64,000 bases of DNA from assembly GCA_040191315.1 (NCBI GenBank), contig JAWJLM010000005.1:62001-126000 (forward strand), read 5' to 3'. A program made the translations under genes and the position numbers. Shown here one piece after another: positions 1 through 8,561 of this stretch; the stretch's first letter is position 1; the number at the start of each line of letters is the position of its first letter. Source of the DNA: Bacillaceae bacterium S4-13-56 (lineage in GTDB: Bacteria; Bacillota; Bacilli; Bacillales; JAWJLM01). The notes beneath the pieces are model-generated. The model was not told the DNA's origin. It was given only the letters and a program-made list of their open reading frames with translations, and did not search any database.

Positions 1-562
1 TTGGATGTTGCATGGTTAGAAACATTGATATAACAACATTCCTACTATATAGAAAATCCAAGACCAGCTTAACCACTCCTGTAACATGCCTTATTCAATT
101 TTTTTACTTTATTCATTTTCTTCTCAAGTATGGCATTCCATTCCCCTAACATTACTCCTATTTATTTAATCCATAATTGAAAAGGAATTCCCCTACAAGC
201 AGTCACAGTTCTGTATTGGATATCTAATGATAGTTTTGTGAACAGGTTGTTTAGTGTGAGAATGTATAGCCTGTCACAGCAAAATTTAATCATCTAAATA
301 CAGGTTGGAGGAAAGGGAATATCTTATGTCACAGTTTTCATTTCTCATCTAATTATAGTTATGGGCAGTCATTCAATTCTAACTGTCTAACATTTTAAGG
401 GGGAATGTCTACTTAACACTAAAGAACTGAAAGAACTGAAAGACATGAAAGCAGAGAAAGATTTTAAAGGTTGTAAAGGATGGATAGTACAACTATTAAA
501 TACAACTTTGTATCAATATGAATAACAACAATATATTAACAACATTGAGAGGGGATTAATAA
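1..562. other. Non-coding start of CpG-free block
   Basis: No convincing gene is seen here. The stretch is AT-rich, has no CG dinucleotide, and contains three spaced composite repeats (listed separately) upstream of a helix-turn-helix protein gene. A short direct repeat of GAACTGAAA lies near 425-440. The arrangement (repeats, then a DNA-binding protein) resembles the replication or control region of a plasmid or phage. That reading is inference. Confidence 0.5.
202..358 (+). repeat. Three iteron-like composite repeats
   Basis: Three imperfect copies of a two-part unit are seen: GTCACAG, then 12-13 bases, then ATCTAA with a trailing ATAG or ACAG. The copies are at 202-233, 273-303 and 328-358. 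Both halves are conserved and so is the spacing between them, which argues against chance. They lie about 200 bases upstream of the helix-turn-helix protein gene at 563. They may be binding sites for that protein, acting as origin iterons or operators. Confidence 0.55.
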
Positions 563-1105
563 ATGAGTACAGTTAAAGTAAAGGATAAAAAGAATATACC
601 AAAAGAAATTATTCAGGAGGGAAAAGGTCTATTAGGTGAAAGGCTTTCTAACTCTGATATAGAACAAGTACCATTTGTTCATCTGTCAGTAAAAGAATCT
701 TACAACTTTGAAACTGATGAAATTGATAAAAAGGTTTATCTATCATTGGATAAAGATTTTATAGCTCAGGGTGGCTTAACTAATCTACATCCATCAGCAT
801 TAAAAGTGTTGCTTGTTATTGCATCTCATACTGATAAGGATGGCTATGCTTGGATTTCTCAGGAGAGCATTGGAAAGTTAGTTGGACTTACTAGACAGCA
901 AGTGGGATCAGTAATTCATAAGTTTTTGTTGAGCAATGTTTATCTTAATAAAAAGCTATTGGAGGCTATTAAACTAAAGAAAGGAGATGGTCAGGAATTT
1001 TATCTTTACCATCCAATTAACTGTTATCTAGATTATGAGGTTTACTCAGGAGATGATGAGCTTAATGGGGAGTATGAAGACTTAGAGGCTATTGAGATTG
1101 ACTAA
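563..1105 (+). CDS. Helix-turn-helix DNA-binding protein of mobile element
   Basis: The 180-residue protein has a winged helix-turn-helix core at about residues 75-125: a helix starting LHPSALKVLLVIASH, then WISQESIGKLVGLTRQQVG. This pattern occurs in replication-initiation and regulatory proteins of plasmids and phages (HTH_36-like). The N-terminus is charged and the C-terminus acidic. The gene starts at an ATG preceded by GAGAGGGG and ends just before an intrinsic terminator. All arginines use AGA/AGG and no codon contains CG. The three composite repeats upstream make it a candidate replication initiator or repressor. That role is inferred. Confidence 0.7.
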   Translation: MSTVKVKDKKNIPKEIIQEGKGLLGERLSNSDIEQVPFVHLSVKESYNFETDEIDKKVYLSLDKDFIAQGGLTNLHPSALKVLLVIASHTDKDGYAWISQESIGKLVGLTRQQVGSVIHKFLLSNVYLNKKLLEAIKLKKGDGQEFYLYHPINCYLDYEVYSGDDELNGEYEDLEAIEID

Positions 1106-1126
1106 CAATGTGGGTGTTACCAAAAG

Positions 1127-1170
1127 GTTAAGGGAACCTCTGTACTAAGGAGTTTCCCTTTTTTCTTTTA
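1127..1170 (+). terminator. Intrinsic terminator after HTH gene
   Basis: AAGGGAA pairs with TTTCCCTT across a loop, followed by a T-rich run. It lies between the plus-strand HTH gene and the end of the convergent minus-strand gene and could serve both. Confidence 0.6.
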
Positions 1171-1174
1171 GAAA

Positions 1175-1855
1175 TCAAATATCTGCAGGTTGAAACTCAA
1201 TTGATTTTGCTTGATACATTTTGTCAAGGTATTCATAAACAATAACAACTTCTCCAACAAAACCTGCAGGTGAAATTTGCCCCCCAACTCTGACTATAAG
1301 CTGATTGTTTTTTATTTCATAACTAATAATTCCTCCAAAAGCTATATCATCAAATAAATTTTCAGGGTTAATCTCTAAAGGGGTTATATCAATTATAGTT
1401 TTCTTCCCATCTATAGTAATTTCTGTCTTGTTAGTAGTTAATTTAGTCTTTACATTTTTTAATACTATTGCAATGGGATTATCTACAAGTACCTCTCTAA
1501 ACCTATTGTGACCTGCATCAAAAACATAAACTTCTTCCCATAAAACTCCAGTGCCATAACCCTTTGTCAAAATGATAATAAGTTCTTTCTTTTCATCCCT
1601 ATTTATATCTTCATAAATAATTTGTGGAGCATAAGAAGGTGCATTTGCTACACTAAGCCAAAAAGGTCTGTTATAAACTATTCCCTTGAAATCAATTTTG
1701 AAATCATGAAATAGCCCATCCCTTTCCTTGGCATACAAAGTTATATTTTCTTGGTTTGATTTTGCAACAATATCATACCCTTCAATACTTGCCATTGAAT
1801 TATTAGGAACAATTACCATAAGAACTGCCAGTATAAGAATAATATTTCTTTTCAT
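1175..1855 (-). CDS. Secreted hypothetical protein, VCBS/FG-GAP-like
   Basis: The 226-residue protein has a signal peptide (basic MKRN, hydrophobic core ILILAVLMVIV, likely cleavage after MAS near residue 23). A segment around residues 82-96 (EDINRDEKKELIII) resembles the calcium-loop core of VCBS/FG-GAP repeats found in exported Bacillus proteins. AGGGGTG is placed 8 bases before the ATG on the minus strand. It is the only minus-strand gene in the CpG-free block. Function is unknown. Confidence 0.7.
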   Translation of the reverse strand: MKRNIILILAVLMVIVPNNSMASIEGYDIVAKSNQENITLYAKERDGLFHDFKIDFKGIVYNRPFWLSVANAPSYAPQIIYEDINRDEKKELIIILTKGYGTGVLWEEVYVFDAGHNRFREVLVDNPIAIVLKNVKTKLTTNKTEITIDGKKTIIDITPLEINPENLFDDIAFGGIISYEIKNNQLIVRVGGQISPAGFVGEVVIVYEYLDKMYQAKSIEFQPADI

Positions 1856-2041
1856 TTAGTTTAACACCCCTATTTAGTGTTCCTTTGTTGGTTGTTTTAT
1901 CCATAAAACCTATAACTTATTCAAATCCCATGAACTTACAATTACTTACTTTAATCCACATAGACATAGTTAATCTAGTAGCAAATGGTTAATGGGCTTA
2001 TCACCTGTTTTCCTGATAACTACAGAGGAGGAGTTAATTAA

Positions 2042-2659
2042 ATGAAAGAACAAATGATTATTGAGATGACAGCTAAACTTGAAGAGGTACAAACTGCTAA
2101 AGAGGCAGTATATACATTTGTTGATGAGATTGAGGATAAATTGGCAGAGGGGGAGAAGGATGTATCAGCTTTGGAGCAAGACCTACAAGCTAAGCAGGAG
2201 GTTCTTTCTATTATTACAGACATTGGGGAGGCTAAATTAGCTAAGCAGGAGATTAAATTAATTGTAGAGGAAATTGAACTTACAAACTCAGTTACTGAGG
2301 CAAAGGTAAAGACAATGAAGGTTGAGCTTGAGAATAAAATTGAGGAGTATTTTAAGATTCATAAATCAGCTCATTTCTTATTTAGAGCAGTAGATAACTA
2401 TTTTGTTTTAAATACAAGCATTTCATCTTTAGCAAAAGATAAGGAGACAATTGATGCTTTTGCTCAGTCATTAAATGGTTCATTCAGAGGAGTAAGACAA
2501 GTCTTATTAGATATAGGTATTGTAACCATTGCAGACCAAAATAAGCAGTACAGAGGTACTCACTTAGGACAAAGAGATTTAATGTCTGAGCTTACTAATT
2601 TTGAATATGAAATTAGACCATATGTAAACCATTTAAGGTCATCAGGAATTTATAAATAA
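2042..2659 (+). CDS. Coiled-coil hypothetical protein
   Basis: The 205-residue protein is highly charged. Its first 110 residues are heptad-like and rich in Glu/Lys, predicting a long coiled coil. The remainder is more globular. A strong ribosome site (GAGGAGGAG) precedes the ATG. An intrinsic terminator follows directly. No family is recognised. Arginine is encoded only by AGA/AGG and no CG occurs, as in its neighbours, so it shares their history. Confidence 0.65.
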   Translation: MKEQMIIEMTAKLEEVQTAKEAVYTFVDEIEDKLAEGEKDVSALEQDLQAKQEVLSIITDIGEAKLAKQEIKLIVEEIELTNSVTEAKVKTMKVELENKIEEYFKIHKSAHFLFRAVDNYFVLNTSISSLAKDKETIDAFAQSLNGSFRGVRQVLLDIGIVTIADQNKQYRGTHLGQRDLMSELTNFEYEIRPYVNHLRSSGIYK

Positions 2660-2667
2660 TAATGGGA

Positions 2668-2698
2668 AGGGTTGAGCAGACTGCTCAGCCTTTTTTAT
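2668..2698 (+). terminator. Intrinsic terminator
   Basis: GGTTGAGCA pairs with TGCTCAGCC (one G-U) around a GAC loop and is followed by TTTTTT. It ends the coiled-coil gene. It also shows that the next gene cannot sensibly start at the ATG at 2662, which lies just upstream of this hairpin. Confidence 0.75.
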
Positions 2699-2718
2699 TT
2701 ACTGAGAGGGAGAGGCAA

Positions 2719-3078
2719 ATGAGCATAGACTACAAATTTAATGTTTGGAGAGTATCAGGAGAGAGAGCTGAGGCATGGAGTCCAAGGGCTTACAGGCTTA
2801 TTTCATATAATCAAAATTCTGAATCAATGAGTGGCTATACAATTGGCAAAGTCTTGTATTTGCATCATTTAAAGAGGTTAGATGCTAAGCAAATAAGAGA
2901 ACAATTAGAAAATAAAATACCCATTAATATGATAAAGGGAATCATCAGAGGTTTTAATAAAAAGTACCAGACAGCAAAGACAGAGAGTTATGAGGCTTAT
3001 GCCATTGCTATGTATATGGTGGAACATCATCCAGAGGAACTTGAAAAGATATATTTATTTAAAATAAGCAGACTTTAA
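2719..3078 (+). CDS. Hypothetical protein, CpG-free block
   Basis: The 119-residue protein starts MSIDYKFNVWRVSGERAEAW. I chose the ATG at 2719 because GAGAGGGAGAGG precedes it; a longer reading from 2662 would run through a terminator hairpin. A central region (KVLYLHHLKRLDAKQIREQL) looks helical and could be part of a small DNA-binding fold, as in phage-type regulators. No family is recognised. No CG occurs and arginine codons are AGA/AGG only. Confidence 0.6.
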   Translation: MSIDYKFNVWRVSGERAEAWSPRAYRLISYNQNSESMSGYTIGKVLYLHHLKRLDAKQIREQLENKIPINMIKGIIRGFNKKYQTAKTESYEAYAIAMYMVEHHPEELEKIYLFKISRL

Positions 3079-3200
3079 GGAGCTGGGCTTTGCTTGGCTC
3101 TCTGTTTATTTTAACTCCTAAGTCTGCAGCTTGAAAATACACTCTAATGGAAAAGTGGAAAGGAAATGACACTAATAAAACAGTTAAGGAGTTGGAAGGA

Positions 3201-3428
3201 ATGAAAACAGTCATTGTTAAAAGAGGTAAGGAAATTAGAAATGCTTTTCCTGCTGAGATGGAAGAAGAGATAACTTTTTTTGAAATGTATTTAACCTTTG
3301 TTCTAAAGGTAAAAGAGTTAGAGGTAGTTTCTGATAGTCAAAGGGAACAGTATTTTGAGGATTACTTTGTCAGTGAGGGCTATAAGAATTTTCTGAAGAG
3401 TGCTGGGAAAATCCATCTGTTAGAGTAG
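3201..3428 (+). CDS. Small hypothetical protein, CpG-free block
   Basis: The protein has 75 residues from the ATG at 3201, which has AAGGAG 9 bases upstream. An alternative ATG at 3147 would give 93 residues but has no visible ribosome site. The protein is acidic and helical (EEEITFFEMYLTFVLKVKEL). No family is recognised. It is the last gene before the tRNA boundary and lacks CG entirely. Confidence 0.5.
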   Translation: MKTVIVKRGKEIRNAFPAEMEEEITFFEMYLTFVLKVKELEVVSDSQREQYFEDYFVSEGYKNFLKSAGKIHLLE

Positions 3429-3620
3429 CAATAAAAGATAGTAGGGAAAATAAAGTACTTGATAACTGATAATGTCTAAGTTATCCTTTTACTAGGTAAT
3501 AGAACTTTGTTGGGGAATGGTACTAATCCCTACTATAAATACATTGTAGACAGACAGTGAAAATTTAATCTGTGTTAACCTTTGATATGCCTGTTGTTTG
3601 GCTGATAAGGAACAGGATTC

Positions 3621-3697
<77 letters not shown>

Positions 3698-3713
3698 TAC
3701 ATATTACATAGTA

Positions 3714-3742
3714 AACTTCCGCAATTAGCGGAAGTTTTTTTA
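3714..3742 (+). terminator. Terminator after tRNA-Arg
   Basis: AACTTCCGC pairs with GCGGAAGTT around AATTA and is followed by a T run. This is a classic intrinsic terminator for the tRNA transcript. Confidence 0.85.
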
Positions 3743-3923
3743 GTTCATGATGTTCGGTGCTTTAACAACTATCATTGGAGAGAGTTTATTACTGGATGAA
3801 ACATATTTTGCTGAGCCCCAAGGCTAAAAATAGTAATCATAAGCAGATAACCCGTGGAGCTTATATATTGTATTCTCTGAGAATATAAATCAGCATAAGG
3901 GGGATGACTCAGAACCCTTAAAC

Positions 3924-3952
3924 TTGTGCTCAGTAATTTTCTCTATTATACT
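3924..3952 (+). promoter_or_regulatory. Likely sigma-A promoter for ysoA
   Basis: TTGTGC and TATACT are separated by 17 bases, about 90 bases upstream of the TPR gene. The rest of 3743-4042 shows no gene. Confidence 0.5.
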
Positions 3953-4042
3953 ATGGACTCGAAAAGGTACATGACTATAGTTAAGTTGCAGTTATAAGGG
4001 CAAAATGGTTCATTATATGACAGGAAAGGGAAGTGATGAAAT

Positions 4043-5023
4043 ATGAGCGAACATGATGAAGATGTCGTTCTGTTCCCTAAATGGAGAAAGTCATTAGAGG
4101 AAGAAGGGTTTAAAGCCTTAGAAGAAAAGCGTTATAAAGATGCATTAGAAAGCTTTGAACAATTGCTTAGTTTTAGAATAGATAGCCATGATCTACTAAT
4201 GGGAGTTTTAATATGTAAAACGGAGTTGGGTGAGCACGAGGATGCTTTAGAGATCTGCTCTAGATTGATGAAAGAGGCGGAAGAAGAACAATACTATCAA
4301 TATTTACATATATACATCATGATCTTGTTTCAGATGGGACAATATTCAGAACTATTAGATTTGCTAGAAGAGATATTTAAGGAAAAAAATATTCCTACCC
4401 CGACAAGGCAACAGCTCTTTCAAATGTATGAGGCAAGTAGACAGTTAAACCTACAGCAAAGAGACCAGAACCGAGAAAAAGGAGAAAAAGAATTTACACA
4501 GGCGTTTCAAACAGAAGATCCACATCATCATTGGAGAATCCTACAGTGGATGAAAAATCATGATCTATATCCTCCTAAAGAAAAGATTAAACCAATATTA
4601 GAGAACCCTACTATTCATCCTGTTGTAAAAACAAGGCTGTTGGACTGGTTAAGTGAGGATTATATAGATCAAAATTTTACTATTCAAAAATTCATGAATA
4701 CGACAACGATTAATCCTGCACATTCAGGTGTTTTTGCTGAAAATCAGAAAGTAAAGACCATTTTTAAACAACTAGAATCTATGGAACAGAAAGACCCCAC
4801 TCTCTATGATTTTTGTAAAAAGGTCATATATAGGTATTTGTATGTAGTTTATCCTTTTCTACCAATTGAGGGTGAAGTGCAGGAATTAATAGATGCTGTC
4901 ATCATCTATTCAAAAAGTACATTATATGGAGATGGAATTTCGAGGGATGTTGAATCTGAAAATAATTTTTTTGGTTTGCTTCAACAAATGGAAAAAATTT
5001 ATTTATCAATCATCGACGAATAG
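4043..5023 (+). CDS. ysoA: Tetratricopeptide repeat protein YsoA
   Basis: The 326-residue soluble helical protein has TPR-like motifs in its first third (GFKALEEKRYKDALESFEQL at about residues 18-37, then LGEHEDALEICSRLM). It sits directly upstream of tig, as B. subtilis YsoA does, and its length is comparable. TPR arrays mediate protein-protein contacts; the partner is unknown. The start is an ATG with GAAAGGGAAGTGATG upstream. From here on CG dinucleotides are frequent, unlike the block to the left. Confidence 0.8.
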   Translation: MSEHDEDVVLFPKWRKSLEEEGFKALEEKRYKDALESFEQLLSFRIDSHDLLMGVLICKTELGEHEDALEICSRLMKEAEEEQYYQYLHIYIMILFQMGQYSELLDLLEEIFKEKNIPTPTRQQLFQMYEASRQLNLQQRDQNREKGEKEFTQAFQTEDPHHHWRILQWMKNHDLYPPKEKIKPILENPTIHPVVKTRLLDWLSEDYIDQNFTIQKFMNTTTINPAHSGVFAENQKVKTIFKQLESMEQKDPTLYDFCKKVIYRYLYVVYPFLPIEGEVQELIDAVIIYSKSTLYGDGISRDVESENNFFGLLQQMEKIYLSIIDE

Positions 5024-5042
5024 GAATAGATGTAGAAGATTG

Positions 5043-5070
5043 TTGAAAGCTGTGTAACTTGTGGTATAAT
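5043..5070 (+). promoter_or_regulatory. Sigma-A promoter for tig
   Basis: TTGAAA, a 16-base spacer, then TATAAT with G-G before it, about 90 bases upstream of the tig start codon. Confidence 0.6.
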
Positions 5071-5159
5071 AAAATGGTTGTATTTTGCGTACGGAAATGT
5101 TGACCGTAACAATAAACAAAAACATTCAAATGAATAATAGATCTTGGAGGGAATTTTTA

Positions 5160-6449
5160 ATGTCAGCAAAATGGGAAAAATTAGAAGGAAATGAAGGGTT
5201 ACTAACGGTCGAAGTTGATGCTGATAAGTTTAATGGTGCATTAGACCAAGCGTTCAAGAAAGTAGTTAAAGATATTCAAGTTCCTGGATTCCGTAAAGGA
5301 AAAATACCTCGTGGAATGTTTGAAACACGTTTCGGTGTTGAATCTTTGTATCAGGATGCGTTGGATATTATCTTACCTACATCTTATATGGAAGCCATTG
5401 AAGAAACAGGAATCGAACCAGTTGACCGCCCAGAAGTAGATGTTAAACAAATTGAAAAGGGAAAACCATTAATTTTCACTGCTACAGTAACGGTAAAACC
5501 AGAAGTTATACTTGGTGATTATAAGGGACTCGAAGTGGAAGAATTAAGTACTGAGGTTACTGATGAGGATTTAGATGCTGAATTGAAGGAAATGCAAGAA
5601 CGTCAAGCTGAACTAGTTATCAAAGAAGATGGAGAAGTTGAAAATGGCGATACAGTAGTAATGGATTTCGATGGTTTTGTTGATGGTGAAGCTTTTGAAG
5701 GCGGTCAAGCTGAAAACTATTCTCTTGAGATTGGTTCCGGTCAGTTTATCCCAGGATTTGAAGACCAATTAGTTGGTAAGAAATCCGGAGAAGAGATTGA
5801 AGTTGAAGTGACATTCCCAGAGGATTACCATGCGGAGGACCTTGCTGGCAAAGCAGCTACATTCAAGGTGAAAATCCATGAAATTAAATCAAAAGAGCTT
5901 CCTGAGCTTGATGATGAGTTAGCGAAGGATGTTGATGAAGAAGTTACAACTCTTGAAGAATTAAAAACGAAAACAAAAGAGCGTCTAGAAATGGATAAAA
6001 AGAGCGAAGCAGATACACAAAAGCGTGAATCCCTCATTGAGCAGGCTTCTGAGAATGCTGAAGTATCTATTCCTGATGCAATGGCAGACGCTGAATTGGA
6101 TCGCATGATGCAAGAATTCGAACAACGTTTACAAATGCAAGGTATGAATCTTGATATGTACTATCAATTATCTGGAACAGATCAAGATGCATTGCGTGAA
6201 CAAATGAAGAATGATGCAGAGAAGCGTGTAAAAACCAACCTAGTTTTAGAAGCTATTGCTGTTCAAGAAAACCTTGAAGTATCTGAAGAAGATGTTCAAA
6301 AAGAACTTGAAATTATGACTAGTATGTATCAAACAGACGTAGATAATCTAGTGAAAATGCTAGGTGGTAGTACAGATCCGGTGAAAGAAGATCTTAAGTT
6401 TAGAAAAGCTATTGATTTCTTAGTAGAAGAAAGCAAAACTAAAGCGTAA
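5160..6449 (+). CDS. tig: Trigger factor, ribosome-bound chaperone
   Basis: Trigger factor binds the ribosome exit site and shields nascent chains; it also has peptidyl-prolyl isomerase activity. The ribosome-docking signature GFRKGKIP lies near residue 44. An FKBP-type domain spans about residues 160-245 ([19 protein letters not shown]), and a helical C-terminal chaperone domain follows. The length of 429 residues fits the family. The start is the ATG at 5160 with TTGGAGGG upstream, not an earlier in-frame codon at 5085. It precedes clpX, a common Bacillus arrangement. Confidence 0.97.
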   Translation: MSAKWEKLEGNEGLLTVEVDADKFNGALDQAFKKVVKDIQVPGFRKGKIPRGMFETRFGVESLYQDALDIILPTSYMEAIEETGIEPVDRPEVDVKQIEKGKPLIFTATVTVKPEVILGDYKGLEVEELSTEVTDEDLDAELKEMQERQAELVIKEDGEVENGDTVVMDFDGFVDGEAFEGGQAENYSLEIGSGQFIPGFEDQLVGKKSGEEIEVEVTFPEDYHAEDLAGKAATFKVKIHEIKSKELPELDDELAKDVDEEVTTLEELKTKTKERLEMDKKSEADTQKRESLIEQASENAEVSIPDAMADAELDRMMQEFEQRLQMQGMNLDMYYQLSGTDQDALREQMKNDAEKRVKTNLVLEAIAVQENLEVSEEDVQKELEIMTSMYQTDVDNLVKMLGGSTDPVKEDLKFRKAIDFLVEESKTKA

Positions 6450-6451
6450 AT

Positions 6452-6487
6452 AAAAAACAAGGTGCTTTTTAGTGCCTTGTTTTTTTA
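6452..6487 (+). terminator. Terminator after tig
   Basis: ACAAGG pairs with CCTTGT, flanked by an A run and a T run. It ends the tig transcript. Confidence 0.75.
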
Positions 6488-6840
6488 ACAAGGAAAGTGA
6501 ATAACCAATAGAACGGAACCATGCATCAACTAAACTTGGGGCTTGCCAAGTTTTTATGATGATCTCCGTTTATAAATCATAGTATTGTCAAAACTAAACA
6601 GTATGCAATCATTCATCCGTGGTAAAATAAAGATGTGCTCAAAAATGGAATGAAGACATCCCATAATTACATATAATAAATAAATATTAGAACCTTATAG
6701 ATTGACGAAAAGGAATAAAATGTCCATAATATAAGAAACTTCCGACAGAGAAGGTAGTTCCTCCTATCTGTCGGTTTCATATCTATCGAGGTGCTATTAG
6801 AAGAACGGTAAGTAAAGAACATAATGAAAAGGGGTATTAC
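6488..6840. other. Gene-free tig-clpX spacer with hairpins
   Basis: No gene is seen. Two hairpins stand out. AACTTGG/CCAAGTT with trailing T residues lies at about 6533-6556, and CCGACAGA/TCTGTCGG at about 6742-6773 is extended outward by GAAAC/GTTTC. The second is strong and could belong to a small RNA or a leader. Nothing else is recognised. Confidence 0.4.
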
Positions 6841-6869
6841 TTTAGAAATATCTAGAATTTTGATATGAT
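6841..6869 (+). promoter_or_regulatory. Likely sigma-A promoter for clpX
   Basis: TTTAGA, a 17-base spacer, then TATGAT, about 90 bases before the clpX start. No CtsR operator repeat is visible beside it. Confidence 0.55.
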
Positions 6870-6961
6870 GAGCTCAAGGGGATGTAAGGAATGATACGGA
6901 GGAATGTTTGCATGGTAGCTTTCCTATAGATGGACCTAACATTTATAAAGAGGTGAAACAA

Positions 6962-8239
6962 ATGTTTAAGTTTAATGAAGAAAAAGGGCAATTAAAATGC
7001 TCGTTCTGTGGTAAAACTCAGGATCAGGTTCGTAAGCTAGTAGCAGGACCAGGAGTTTATATATGTGATGAATGTATTGAATTATGTACTGAAATAGTGG
7101 AAGAAGAGCTTGGGAACGAAGAGGAAGTAGAGTTTAAAGAAATTCCTAAGCCAAAAGAAATCCTTGAAATTCTAAGTGATTATGTAATTGGCCAAGAAAA
7201 AGCAAAAAAATCTCTTTCTGTAGCTGTATATAATCATTATAAACGTATTAACTCCTCTCAAAAACAAGATGAGGTAGAATTATCAAAAAGTAATATTTGT
7301 ATGATTGGACCTACAGGTAGCGGTAAAACATTACTAGCTCAAACTCTTGCTCGTATTTTGAATGTTCCATTTGCTATTGCAGACGCGACTTCACTTACAG
7401 AGGCTGGATATGTTGGGGAAGACGTAGAAAATATTTTACTTAAGCTTATTCAAGCAGCGGATTACGATGTAGAAAAAGCTGAAAAGGGAATTATCTATAT
7501 TGATGAAATTGATAAAGTGGCTCGTAAATCAGAAAACCCTTCTATTACTCGGGATGTTTCAGGTGAGGGGGTTCAACAAGCGCTACTTAAAATTCTTGAA
7601 GGAACTGTAGCAAGTGTTCCTCCACAAGGTGGAAGAAAGCATCCGCATCAAGAGTTTATTCAAATTGATACAACCAATATCCTATTTATCGTAGGTGGTG
7701 CGTTTGATGGTATTGAACAAATTATCAAGCGTCGTCTTGGTAAGAAGACAATCGGTTTCGGTTCGGAAACAGAAAGCAAGGATTTAGACAAAGGAGAACT
7801 TTTAGCGAAAGTACTTCCTGAAGATCTATTGCGTTTTGGATTGATTCCAGAATTTATTGGACGTTTACCTGTTATCGGAAGCTTAGAGCCATTAGACGAA
7901 GAGGCATTGGTTGAAATTTTAACAAAACCAAAGAATGCTCTAGTTAAACAATATCAGAAATTATTCAGCATTGATGAGGTTGAATTAGATTTTGAAGAAG
8001 ATGCCCTGCGTGAAATCGCTAAAAAGGCTATTGAAAGAAAGACAGGCGCACGTGGATTACGTTCAATCATTGAAGGAATTATGTTAGATGTCATGTTTGA
8101 ACTTCCATCTCGTGATGATATTGAGACTTGTATTATTACGAAAGAAACTGTTGTTGAGGAAAATGGTCGTCCAAAACTTATCTTAAATGATGGAACAGTT
8201 ATGGATGAAAATAAAGAATCTCCAAAAGAAAGTGCCTAA
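6962..8239 (+). CDS. clpX: ClpX, ATPase subunit of ClpXP protease
   Basis: ClpX unfolds substrates and feeds them to ClpP. Domains in order: a C4 zinc finger at residues 13-42 (CSFC...CDEC), a Walker A GPTGSGKT at about 116-123, the pore loop GYVGED, a Walker B ending IDEID, the ClpP-docking loop with IGFG near 263, and a C-terminal sensor-2 region with GARGLRS. The 425-residue length is normal. The ATG at 6962 has AAAGAGGTG upstream, so a longer reading from 6908 is not needed. Confidence 0.97.
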   Translation: MFKFNEEKGQLKCSFCGKTQDQVRKLVAGPGVYICDECIELCTEIVEEELGNEEEVEFKEIPKPKEILEILSDYVIGQEKAKKSLSVAVYNHYKRINSSQKQDEVELSKSNICMIGPTGSGKTLLAQTLARILNVPFAIADATSLTEAGYVGEDVENILLKLIQAADYDVEKAEKGIIYIDEIDKVARKSENPSITRDVSGEGVQQALLKILEGTVASVPPQGGRKHPHQEFIQIDTTNILFIVGGAFDGIEQIIKRRLGKKTIGFGSETESKDLDKGELLAKVLPEDLLRFGLIPEFIGRLPVIGSLEPLDEEALVEILTKPKNALVKQYQKLFSIDEVELDFEEDALREIAKKAIERKTGARGLRSIIEGIMLDVMFELPSRDDIETCIITKETVVEENGRPKLILNDGTVMDENKESPKESA

Positions 8240-8241
8240 TG

Positions 8242-8270
8242 AAAAGCCTGCCAATTCGGCAGGCTTTTTT
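8242..8270 (+). terminator. Terminator after clpX
   Basis: AAAAGCCTGCC pairs with GGCAGGCTTTT around AATTC, followed by T residues. Confidence 0.85.
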
Positions 8271-8289
8271 CTCGCGAAATAAGTAAATC

Positions 8290-8430
8290 CTGCCTAGCTT
8301 CAGAGGAAAACTTCACTAACGTCTGTCTCATCTATTGTTAAAGTCGTCGCAGGAAGGAGAGCTACTCAAAGTTTCTTCGCAGAAATAATTGCTTTTCTTG
8401 TTTCGAAGGGTGCTTGCGCTTTTCTTATTA
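8290..8430 (+). repeat. Intergenic repeat family A, diverged copy
   Basis: A diverged relative of copies at 14141, 30016 and 57861. Shared landmarks are CTAGCTTCAG at the left, GAGAGCTACT and TTCTTCGCAGAAA in the middle, and CTTTTCTTGTTTCGAAGGG followed by TGCTTGCGCTTTTCTTA at the right. It fills most of the 320-base clpX-lonB gap. Confidence 0.7.
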
Positions 8431-8561
8431 AGAAAGCTCGCTGAGTTCAAGCTTTTTCTAATATATTCCTATGATTGAAAACCTCTATCTTTACGTTTAT
8501 CCCTCTTATTTCAGGAGATAATAGCTTGTAATGAAAGCATGATGGAGATGGAGGGAATAAG

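Noticed and set aside
2662-2718. N-terminal extension of the small gene at 2719
   Set aside because: It reads through an intrinsic terminator; the ATG at 2719 has its own ribosome site.
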